The notes under the pieces were generated by a model. It did no database searches. It worked only from the letters and a program-made list of their open reading frames with translations, and was not told where the DNA came from. A program made the position numbers and the translations under genes. From Parafrankia elaeagni (GTDB taxonomy: Bacteria > Actinomycetota > Actinomycetes > Frankiales > Frankiaceae), in NCBI RefSeq assembly GCF_000374165.1, contig NZ_KB893721.1, positions 1 to 64,000 on the forward strand: a stretch of 64,000 nucleotides of DNA, written 5' to 3'. Positions 25,753 through 33,467 of the stretch are shown in pieces (position 1 is the stretch's first letter; every line of letters starts with the position of its first letter).

Positions 25753-28700
25753 TCACGGCTGGGGCCGTTCGTCATCGAGGAGCTGACGGCGGGCGAGCTC
25801 GGCGAACAGGCCGCCGGTGTCGGCCATCAGATCCGCGTACCGGCCCTGCTGGACGACCCTGCCCCGGTCGAGCACGATGATCAGATCGGCGTCGGCGATC
25901 GTGGACAGCCGGTGCGCGATGACGACCCGGGTGGCCGCCAGGGCCCGGGTGCTGGTGGTGACGATCTCCTGGGTGCGGTTGTCCAGCGCGCTGGTCGCCT
26001 CGTCGAAGAAGAGGATGCGGGGCCGGCCGACGAGCGCCCGCGCGATCAGCAGGCGCTGGCGCTGGCCGACCGAGAGGGTGCCGCCGCCGAACGGGAGCAC
26101 CGTGCTCATCCCCATCGGCAGGTCGGCGATGTCGGTGTCGATGCCGGCCATCCGGGCGGCGTCCCACAGCCGGTCCAGCGGATGGGCGGCGGCGCCGGCG
26201 ATGTTCTCCCGGATGGAGCCGGCGAACAGCTGGCCGTTCTGCAGCACCACGCCGCACTGGCGGCGGACCGCGGTGACGTCGAGCTCGCTGAGATCCTGCC
26301 GGTCGTAGAGCACGGAGCCCGACAAAGGCTGGTCGAAGCCGAGCAGCAGCCGCAGCAGGGTGGACTTGCCACAGCCGCTGGGACCCACGACGGCGACGAA
26401 CTGGCCGGGCTGGATCTGCAGCGAGAGATGGTCGAGCACCATGGGGCCGTCGGCGGCGTAGGCGAAGCTGACGTCGGCGAGCTCGATGCCGCCGCGCAGC
26501 TCCCCGGGGTCGACGCGGTCGGCACGCCGTTCGACCTCGGTGTCGGCGACGAGCGCGAGATCCTCGATGCGAGGCAGCAGCGCCAGCGCCTCGACGCCGG
26601 CGTTGACGAGCACCAGCATCATGCCCATGAGCATCAGGAACGCCGCGTTCACCACGAAGAACTGCGCCGGTCCGACATGGCCGGCCAGCGGCCCGGCGAG
26701 CATCGTCAGCAGGAACAGCTGGCCGGCCGTGGGGATCGCGACGGTCATCGCGAGCAGCATCGCCTGCACGCTGCGCACCCGCCGCATGCCCCACTCGGCG
26801 GTCGTGTTCACCGCGGCCCACTGGGCGTAGGCCCGGTCCTCGGCCGCCGCCAGCTTCACCTTGGTGATGCCGTCGATGATCTGGTTGGTGAACGCGGCGA
26901 CCCGGTGCTCGGCGGGCAGCGCCCGGCGCTGGCGGCGCACCACGACCACGCCGAGCACCGCGGTGACCGCGGCGACGCAGCCCAGGACGGCCAGGGCCAG
27001 GCCGGCCACGGCGGGGTCGATGGCGAACAGGAGCACGACCACCATGACGATCACCAGTCCGGCGGACAGCGCCTGGGCGAGCAGCCCGCCGAGCGCCTCT
27101 CGGACGAAGGTGATCCCCATGACCATGCTGGTCAGCTCACCGCTGCTGGTCCGGCCGAAGAAGCGCAGCGGCAGGCGCATCAGCCGGTCCCAGGCGGCGA
27201 TCTGGGTGTCGCGCTCGACCCGTCCCTCCAGCCGGAGGAACAGCAGGTTGTTGACGACGCCCACCATGGCCGCGACCAGCGCGGCCACCACGAACAGCGC
27301 GGAGACCTCGAGCAGGCGCGAGGTGCCCTGCCCGCTCGCGAGCCGGCCGAGGATGTCACCGGTCACCAGCGGAGTGGCCAGCCCGAGCGCCGCCACGAGC
27401 AGGCCGGTGAGCACGACCCCGCCCGCGTCCCGGCGCGCGCCGCGCACCCCCGACCCGAGCAGGCCGCGCAGCCCGCCCCCCGGGGGCATGGGCAGCTGCA
27501 CGGTGAGCCCGTGCTCGGCGAGGCCCGCCGCCGTGGCCCGGCTGACCGGCGTCCGGGCCAACGTGTCCGGGTCGACGGTGTGGTAACGCCCGCGCCGGAA
27601 CCGCACCGCCACAGCCCGCACCGGGCGTTCGTCGGTGGGGTCGCTGGGATCGAGCTCGGATTCCGCGCCGACCGGGCGCCAGACCACCAGCGGGCCGAAG
27701 TCTCGCCGCCACCAGCCCGGCGGCAGCGCCAGTTCCCGGGTGTACAGCGCCGAGCTGCGCGCGACGGCGAGCACCGCCTCCCGCTCGTCCCGTGGCTGGT
27801 GGCCGCGGTCGACCGGTTCCCGGACGAGCTCCTGGTCCCCGGTGACCACCCGCAGCACGGCGGCCGCGCGGGCGAGGCGGTCGACGTCGGTGACCGGCGC
27901 CTCCCCCAGCCGCACCCGGTTCGCGCCGATTCCCAGCACCCGCAGCGACAGGCGCGCGGCGTTGCGGACCACGGCGGCGTTCACCCGCCGGCGGTCCTCC
28001 AGCCGGTTCAGGTGGGCCGCCTCCGCCTCGCGGATGCGGCGGTCGGCGGCGGCGAGCACCCGCGCCCCGTGCCGTTCCAGGACGTCCCACAGCTCGCCGG
28101 AGCGGAGCAGGTCGAACGTGGTCTGGCTGTGCAGGGTGCAGGCGGTCCGGGCGGCGACCCAGTCGCGGCCGGCCAGCGCCACCGGCAGTGCGTCGGCGGC
28201 ACCCTCGCAGACGGCATCGGCACCGGCGTCGGTGTCGGCGTCGGCGTCGTCGGCGGCGGCGGCGGCGGCGGTGTCGGCGGCGGCGGCGGTGTCGGCGGCG
28301 GCGGTGTCGGCGGCGGCGGCGGTGTCGGCGTCGGCGGCGGCGTCGAGGAGCAGATCTCCGTCCAGCGGCGTCAGCCAGGTGACGGAGCCGTTCGCGGCGA
28401 GCGCGTCGCCCTCGGCGAGGGTGAGCCGCGAGCCGGGCTGGATGATCGTGGTGCCGCGCGGTGGTGAGCCGCGGCCCAGCGCCGTGGCGATCGCCAGCAG
28501 CGCCCGGTCGACACCGACGGTGAAGCCGAGCGCGGCCGACTGCGGGCCGGCCGAGGCGGCCTCCCCGTCGTCCGCCATCTGGCGCAGGCGCCGCAGCCGG
28601 GCGTGGGAGATCGCGTGCAGGGTCGTCCCGGGCAGGGGCACGAGCAGGAGCCGCCAGGTCCCGGTGGCCGCACAGGTGTGCAGGACGCTGCCGGCGGGCA

Positions 28701-28929
28701 CCCGGGCGACCGGGTTGCGCAGGGCCGCCGAGCCGTCGAGGGTCTGCCGCACCGCGAACAGGTCCGCGGCCCCGCCCTCGACGAGGTAGGCGGCGCGGTC
28801 GCCGTCGAGGTACCGGGCCGGCACCGAGGCCGCCGGCGACGCCTCGGAAGCAGCCGGCGCCGACGCGGGCGCGGGCGGTGTCGGCGGTGTCGGCTGTGAG
28901 GATGAGGGCGGTGGGTTCGTGGTCTGCAT
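25753..28929 (-). CDS. NHLM-type bacteriocin ABC transporter, permease/ATPase (second ABC)
   Basis: A 1058-residue protein. The first ~430 residues form the NHLM-specific cytoplasmic domain, interrupted by an Ala/Asp-rich low-complexity insert (about 195-235). A six-helix ABC exporter domain follows (about 490-780; VVLTGLLVAALGLATPLVTG, ALSAGLVIVMVVVLLFAIDP). The C-terminal ATPase has Walker A GPSGCGKST (near 848), signature LSVGQRQR, Walker B ILFFDEATSALD and the H-loop IAHRLST. There is no peptidase domain, as expected for the second ABC of NHLM systems (TIGR03797 type). It starts 13 bases after the peptidase-ABC gene and probably forms a heteromeric exporter with it for the NHLP-led peptides. 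Confidence 0.9.
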   Translation of the reverse strand: MQTTNPPPSSSQPTPPTPPAPASAPAASEASPAASVPARYLDGDRAAYLVEGGAADLFAVRQTLDGSAALRNPVARVPAGSVLHTCAATGTWRLLLVPLPGTTLHAISHARLRRLRQMADDGEAASAGPQSAALGFTVGVDRALLAIATALGRGSPPRGTTIIQPGSRLTLAEGDALAANGSVTWLTPLDGDLLLDAAADADTAAAADTAAADTAAAADTAAAAAADDADADTDAGADAVCEGAADALPVALAGRDWVAARTACTLHSQTTFDLLRSGELWDVLERHGARVLAAADRRIREAEAAHLNRLEDRRRVNAAVVRNAARLSLRVLGIGANRVRLGEAPVTDVDRLARAAAVLRVVTGDQELVREPVDRGHQPRDEREAVLAVARSSALYTRELALPPGWWRRDFGPLVVWRPVGAESELDPSDPTDERPVRAVAVRFRRGRYHTVDPDTLARTPVSRATAAGLAEHGLTVQLPMPPGGGLRGLLGSGVRGARRDAGGVVLTGLLVAALGLATPLVTGDILGRLASGQGTSRLLEVSALFVVAALVAAMVGVVNNLLFLRLEGRVERDTQIAAWDRLMRLPLRFFGRTSSGELTSMVMGITFVREALGGLLAQALSAGLVIVMVVVLLFAIDPAVAGLALAVLGCVAAVTAVLGVVVVRRQRRALPAEHRVAAFTNQIIDGITKVKLAAAEDRAYAQWAAVNTTAEWGMRRVRSVQAMLLAMTVAIPTAGQLFLLTMLAGPLAGHVGPAQFFVVNAAFLMLMGMMLVLVNAGVEALALLPRIEDLALVADTEVERRADRVDPGELRGGIELADVSFAYAADGPMVLDHLSLQIQPGQFVAVVGPSGCGKSTLLRLLLGFDQPLSGSVLYDRQDLSELDVTAVRRQCGVVLQNGQLFAGSIRENIAGAAAHPLDRLWDAARMAGIDTDIADLPMGMSTVLPFGGGTLSVGQRQRLLIARALVGRPRILFFDEATSALDNRTQEIVTTSTRALAATRVVIAHRLSTIADADLIIVLDRGRVVQQGRYADLMADTGGLFAELARRQLLDDERPQP
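28226..28343. repeat. GTC/GGC trinucleotide-type repeat inside the ABC gene
   Basis: A run built from GTCGGCGGC units encodes the alternating Ala/Asp insert of the NHLM ABC protein. Such arrays change length easily and mark a tolerated linker. Confidence 0.7.
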
Positions 28930-28942
28930 GTCCGTCCTCCCG

Positions 28943-31096
28943 CTACTGCTGGCGGACGAGGCCGGCGTAGTGACCGCCCCGGGCCATGAGGTCGGTGTGG
29001 GTGCCGCGCTCGATCTCCCGGCCGCGGTCGAGGACCACGATCAGGTCGCTGTCGCGGATGGTCGACAGGCGGTGGGCGACGATGAGACAGGTGAAGCCGC
29101 GCCGCCGCAGGTTGTGGTCGACGGTGAGCTCCGTGGACGGGTCCAGCGCGCTGGTGGCCTCGTCCAGGACGAGCAGTGACGGGCGCCGGACCAGGGCCCG
29201 GGCGATCTCGAGGCGCTGCCGCTGCCCGCCGGAGAAGTTCTTGCCCGCCTCGCGGACGGGTGCCGCCAGGCCGCCGGGCCGGGCGGTGACCGTGTCGTAC
29301 ACGCAGGCGTCGCGCAGCGCCTCGGCCAGCTCCTCGTCGGTGATGGTGCCGTCCCAGAGGGTCAGGTTGTTGCGGATGGAGTCATCGAAGAAGACCTGGT
29401 CCTGGTCGACGAGCGCGATCGAGGAGGCCCACAGCTGCGGATCGGTGTCGTTCACCGTCCGCCCGTCGATCGTGACGCCGCCCGACCAGGGGGCGAACAG
29501 CCCCGCGGTCAGCCGGCCGACCGTCGACTTCCCGCTGCCGGACGCGCCGACCAGCGCGACGCGCTGACCGGGGGCGACGTCGAGGTTGAAGTCGCGCAGC
29601 AGCGGCTCGGCGAGCGGGTTGTAGCCGAAGGTGAGGTTCTCCAGGCGCAGGTGGCCCGACATCCGCGTCCAGGGGCCGGTGTGCGCCCGCGGCGCCGGGT
29701 CGGGGTAGCGCTCCACGTCGTTGACCCGGTTGAGGTCGGCGCCCATGTTCTCCAGCCGGGTGGCGAGGCCGGCGAGCTCGCTGATCGGCCGGTTCATCGC
29801 CGTGATCAGCCCCTGCATGGCGACGAGCAGGCCGATGGTCAGCGTGCCGTGGGAGACCCGGCCGCTGCCGACGGCGAGCAGCAGCGCGGTGTTCAGCGCG
29901 GCCAGCAGCGCCGGCACGACCGAGATCACCGCCGTCGGCACGCCGAGCTTCTGCTGCCCGGAGAGCACCGCGGCCTGGCGCGCGGCGAAGCGGCGGAACG
30001 CGTGCTCCTCCTCACCGGCCGCCTTCACCGACTCGATCATCAGGATCGAGGTGTAGGCGGCGGTGATGAGCTTGCCGCGCTCCGCCTGCAGCCCGGCCAC
30101 GGCGCTCGTCCGCCGGCGTGCCGTCCAGCGCAGGACGACGACGTTGAGCGCGGAGAAGCTCAGCGCGATCAGGCCGAGGGTCAGGTCGTACCAGCACAGC
30201 AGCGCCCCGTAGGTGACGACGAGGACGGTGTCGACGACGGTCACCGCGACGTGGCGGGTCAGCATGTCGGCGATGACGTTGTTGACGCGCACCCGCTGGC
30301 CGAGGTCGGCGGCCTGGCGCTGGCTGAAGAAGGCCAGCGGCAGGCGCAGCAGCCGGCGGAAGAAGCGCGCGGCGCTGCTGAGCGCCAGGACGCTGTCGGC
30401 CCGCAGCAGCAGGCGCTGCTGCAGGGTGCTCGCGACCAGGGTGAGCCCGACCGCGGCGCCCATCGCCGCGACCAGGCCGACCACCGCCCCGGAGTCGCCC
30501 GCCAGCAGCACCCGGTCGACGAACACCCGGGTGAACATCGAGGTGGTCAGGCCGACGAGCGCCACCAGCAGGCCGAGCAGCAGGATCTGCGGGGTCACCG
30601 ACCCCAGGCCGCGCCAGCGGGCGAGCAGCTTGTGCAGCGTGCTCTCGGGACGGCTCCCCCGGGTGAAGTCCGGTCCGGGCTCGAAGGTCAGGATGACACC
30701 GGTGAACGAGGCGTCGAACTCGTCCCAGCTCAGGGCACGCGGCCCGGTCGCCGGGTCGTTGATGTGCACCCGGCGGCGGCTCATGCCCTCGAGCACGACG
30801 AAGTGCTCGAAGCGCCAGAACAGGATCGCGGGCAGCCGCACGGTGGCGAGCTGCGGCAGGTCCATCCGGAAGCCCCTGGCGATCAGCCCGTGGCGGCGTC
30901 CCGCTTTGAGCACGCTCGACGCGGTCGAGCCGTCCCGGCTGACACCGCACGTCTCACGCAGCCGCTCCAGCGGGACGAAGCGCCCGAAGTGGCCCAGGAT
31001 GATCCCGAGGGAGGCGGCCCCGCACTCCACGGCCTCCATCTGGATCACCGTCGGCGTATGCACCCGGCGCCGCCGCGGGCGGTTGCGCGGCGTCAT
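28943..31096 (-). CDS. NHLM-type peptidase-containing ABC transporter (C39)
   Basis: A 717-residue PCAT that cleaves the leader and exports the core. N-terminal C39 peptidase: IQMEAVECGAASLG (oxyanion Gln19, catalytic Cys25), FEHFVVLEG (His98) and INDPATG (Asp114), all intact. Middle: six transmembrane helices (about 165-440). C-terminus: Walker A GASGSGKST, signature FSGGQRQRLEIARAL, Walker B LLVLDEATSALD, H-loop VAHRLST. ATG 31096 overlaps the TGA of the HlyD gene by four bases. The C39 domain probably cuts after the Ala-Gly that ends both NHLP leaders in this window, making it the common maturation protease (TIGR03796 type). Confidence 0.93.
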   Translation of the reverse strand: MTPRNRPRRRRVHTPTVIQMEAVECGAASLGIILGHFGRFVPLERLRETCGVSRDGSTASSVLKAGRRHGLIARGFRMDLPQLATVRLPAILFWRFEHFVVLEGMSRRRVHINDPATGPRALSWDEFDASFTGVILTFEPGPDFTRGSRPESTLHKLLARWRGLGSVTPQILLLGLLVALVGLTTSMFTRVFVDRVLLAGDSGAVVGLVAAMGAAVGLTLVASTLQQRLLLRADSVLALSSAARFFRRLLRLPLAFFSQRQAADLGQRVRVNNVIADMLTRHVAVTVVDTVLVVTYGALLCWYDLTLGLIALSFSALNVVVLRWTARRRTSAVAGLQAERGKLITAAYTSILMIESVKAAGEEEHAFRRFAARQAAVLSGQQKLGVPTAVISVVPALLAALNTALLLAVGSGRVSHGTLTIGLLVAMQGLITAMNRPISELAGLATRLENMGADLNRVNDVERYPDPAPRAHTGPWTRMSGHLRLENLTFGYNPLAEPLLRDFNLDVAPGQRVALVGASGSGKSTVGRLTAGLFAPWSGGVTIDGRTVNDTDPQLWASSIALVDQDQVFFDDSIRNNLTLWDGTITDEELAEALRDACVYDTVTARPGGLAAPVREAGKNFSGGQRQRLEIARALVRRPSLLVLDEATSALDPSTELTVDHNLRRRGFTCLIVAHRLSTIRDSDLIVVLDRGREIERGTHTDLMARGGHYAGLVRQQ

Positions 31097-31893
31097 CGGC
31101 GCACCAGCCAGTCGACGGGACGCTCCTCGGCGACCGTGAAGGCGGCGGTCGACATGGTCAGCGCGGTGAGGGTGAACGGAGGCTGCGCCTTCGACCAGTG
31201 CAGGCCGCCGTCCGCGTCCGGCTCCAGGGCGACGGTGACCGCGATGACGTTGCCGTCGCCGAGCAGGCTGGGGACGTCGGCGGAGCTACCGGTGAACTCG
31301 CGGACCGACTCCGCGCTCTCCTGACGGGCGCCGACCTGGGTGACGGTGCCGCGCAGCGTGCCGAAGACGGCTGCGGGCGCGGCGTCGACCTCCACCTCGA
31401 CCGGCATGCCGACGCTGACCATCGGCGCGAAGCCGGAGCGCAGGTAGACCCGGGCCTGGAGCCGGTCGTCGGGGGTGTCGAGGCGGACGAGCTCAGCCAC
31501 GGACATCCCCGGCTGGAGCAGCTGGCCCTGGCGCACCTGCCAGTCGGTGACGTAGGCGTCCCAGGGCGCCGTCACCTCCTGGGCGGACCCGTCGGCCCCG
31601 GCCAGCCGGTACAGCCGCTCGCCCTTCGCGACGTTCGTCGCGGGAGCGGCCCACACGTCGGTGACGAGCCCGGCGGCCGTGGCCTCCAGGCTGGACACCC
31701 CCGCCGTGTGGGTGATCACGCCGCGGGCCTCCACCGTCCGGGGCACCGTGGTCACGGTGGCCCACACCGCGGCGCCGCCGACCGCGACCACCAGCACGGC
31801 CGTGATCAACCAGCCGGGCACCGTCGCGAGGCGGATCGCCTCGTCGAGCTGTTCGGGAGCGTCGAGCTGCCGCAGGGCGCGGCGTCGGAACAT
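31093..31893 (-). CDS. NHLM secretion protein, HlyD-like periplasmic adaptor
   Basis: A 266-residue membrane-fusion protein. A short cytoplasmic N-terminus is followed by one transmembrane helix (about residues 27-47, GWLITAVLVVAVGGAAVWA), a lipoyl/barrel-sandwich region (GLVTDVWAAPATNVAKGERL, APWDAYVTDWQVRQGQLLQPG) and a beta-barrel (SGFAPMVSVGMPVEVEVD). The hairpin is short, as in the NHLM branch (TIGR03794 type). ATG 31893 shares its base with the stop of the SagB gene and its own stop overlaps the peptidase-ABC start, so the export genes are translationally coupled to the azole dehydrogenase. Confidence 0.88.
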   Translation of the reverse strand: MFRRRALRQLDAPEQLDEAIRLATVPGWLITAVLVVAVGGAAVWATVTTVPRTVEARGVITHTAGVSSLEATAAGLVTDVWAAPATNVAKGERLYRLAGADGSAQEVTAPWDAYVTDWQVRQGQLLQPGMSVAELVRLDTPDDRLQARVYLRSGFAPMVSVGMPVEVEVDAAPAAVFGTLRGTVTQVGARQESAESVREFTGSSADVPSLLGDGNVIAVTVALEPDADGGLHWSKAQPPFTLTALTMSTAAFTVAEERPVDWLVRR

Positions 31894-33356
31894 CACAGCG
31901 TGTCCACCTTCTCTTCCCACTGCGGCGCGTCCTGCGGGAGGCACGAGCCGAGGACGAAGTCCGCGACGCTCGGTTCGGCGAGCGGGTCGACACCGGCCGC
32001 CCGAGCGAACGCCGCCGAGTCGCCGGCGCCGACGGCGCACGGCGCGAGGCCCATGGCCGTGGCGACGAGGTACATCAGACCGGTGAGAACCCCGGCGTGC
32101 TTCATGATCAGGGTGTAGCCGAAGCCCTCGTACTTCCACATCACCCGGGCGACCCGCGCCGTGATCACCAGATGGACCTGCGGGGTTCCGGTGAACCGCG
32201 CCGAGGCCGTCACGTACTCCAGGGCCCGGGTGGCGGCGCCCTCCAGCGGCCCGAGGCGCTCGAGCCGGTGGCCGACCGACTCGTAGTGGTAGACGCCCGG
32301 GTCGAGCCCCTCGCACCGGCGGACGACCGCGTACACCTCCAGCTCGTGGAGCGCGCCGCCCGCCGGGTAGGGCCGGGCACCGACCTCGGTGCCGCCGTCG
32401 TCCCCGAGGACGGTGGTCCGCTGCACCCGGTGGAGGAACTCCGCGAGCTGCGCGGCCGTGATCGGGTTGCTGTCATCGTGCTGGCGGACGGTCCGGCGGA
32501 CCCGCACGACGTCGGTGAGGGCGGGATCCGTCTTGGCCACCAGCGCGAGGTCCGGCTCGGGCAGCGGGACGGCCGCACAGCCGTCGAAGGTCCGGGCGAG
32601 CGGCTCCGGCTCGATGCGCCCGCGCATCGGGTAGGTCCCCCCGACGGGCAGGACGTGCCGGCCCGGGCGGGAGCGCTCGTGCAGCGCCAGCTCGGTCGGC
32701 GACCAGGGGGCCAGCGGCGCCGCCCCGCTCTCCTGGCCGGCCGCCGCGGCGCTGACCAGGACCCGGGCGGTGAGCAGGTCGTCGAGAACCCGGCCGGCGA
32801 GGTCCTCGGCGACACCGAGCGTGCGGGTGAGGTCGTCGAGGCCGATGCCGTCGCCCACGGCCGCCTGGGCGAGCGCGGCAGCGACCGACGGGGCGAGCGC
32901 GGCCACGGCGAGTGTGCTGAGCGGGGTCTCGGCGACGAGCCGCCCGTCGGCGGAGCGGATCAGCGCGAACCGCGACAGCCGGTACCGGGTGGTCGCGTCG
33001 TGGCCGAGCGGTGGCGGCAGGCTGTTCGACCCCAGCCCGCGCGGGATCAGCTCGAGGAGCGCGCGGCCGTCGCCGAGCAGGCGCCGGCCGAGCCAGGAGT
33101 GGGCGAGCAGGCCACGGACGAGCACCTGGACCCCCAGGATCCGCGTCTCGCCCTCGACGGCGGCGACGAGCTCCCCGATCTCGGTGTCCGTGGTCCACGA
33201 CTCGCCCAGTCGCAGCAGAGTCGACCGGCGGCCGACGCTGACGTCGTCCAGCACCAGCCGGTATCGCGCAACCCGCAGGACGACGGCGCCGTCCTCACGC
33301 AGGGTCACCGTCGCATCGGGTCGGAGGCGGTACGCGTCGTTGCCGCCCAGGCTCAT
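31893..33356 (-). CDS. SagB-type azoline dehydrogenase
   Basis: A 487-residue FMN-dependent nitroreductase-fold enzyme that would oxidise thiazolines/oxazolines to azoles. The N-terminal ~240 residues are the SagB-specific helical region (RYRLVLDDVSVG, RYRLSRFALIRSADGRLVAETP). The C-terminal catalytic part has RRTVRQHDDSNPITAAQLAEFLHRV, YPAGGALHELEVYAVVRR, GLDPGVYHYE, and the flavin-binding KHAGVLTGLMYLVATAMGLAPCAVG. The expected Lys/Tyr-type pair lies in the MWKYEGFGYTLIMKH stretch. The start at ATG 33356 has GGTGGA upstream. It sits directly after the fused cyclodehydratase, the usual partner. Confidence 0.9.
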   Translation of the reverse strand: MSLGGNDAYRLRPDATVTLREDGAVVLRVARYRLVLDDVSVGRRSTLLRLGESWTTDTEIGELVAAVEGETRILGVQVLVRGLLAHSWLGRRLLGDGRALLELIPRGLGSNSLPPPLGHDATTRYRLSRFALIRSADGRLVAETPLSTLAVAALAPSVAAALAQAAVGDGIGLDDLTRTLGVAEDLAGRVLDDLLTARVLVSAAAAGQESGAAPLAPWSPTELALHERSRPGRHVLPVGGTYPMRGRIEPEPLARTFDGCAAVPLPEPDLALVAKTDPALTDVVRVRRTVRQHDDSNPITAAQLAEFLHRVQRTTVLGDDGGTEVGARPYPAGGALHELEVYAVVRRCEGLDPGVYHYESVGHRLERLGPLEGAATRALEYVTASARFTGTPQVHLVITARVARVMWKYEGFGYTLIMKHAGVLTGLMYLVATAMGLAPCAVGAGDSAAFARAAGVDPLAEPSVADFVLGSCLPQDAPQWEEKVDTL

Positions 33357-33404
33357 GGCAGTCCACCAGCTTTCTTGCCGTTGGTCACTCGCCGTCAGAA
33401 GAGG

Positions 33405-33467
33405 GTTCGGAAGACTCAGAGGGTCCAGAAGACTCAGCAGGTTCAGAAGGCTCAGAAGGCTCAGAAG
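33405..33467. repeat. Seven 9-bp repeats carrying the YcaO stop codon
   Basis: Seven imperfect copies of GCTCAGAAG-type nonamers (TGAGCCTTC on the coding strand) begin at the stop of the cyclodehydratase gene. Because most units contain TGA in the same frame, the gene ends in a row of stops. The array fills most of the gap to the SagB gene. Confidence 0.75.

Noticed and set aside
28226-28343. Short-unit repeats considered as a CRISPR array
   Set aside because: No constant repeat-spacer alternation; the units encode a protein linker in frame.
25516-28467. Long + strand frame opposite the NHLM ABC transporter (983 codons)
   Set aside because: No motifs; the minus strand carries Walker A, signature and Walker B of an ABC exporter.
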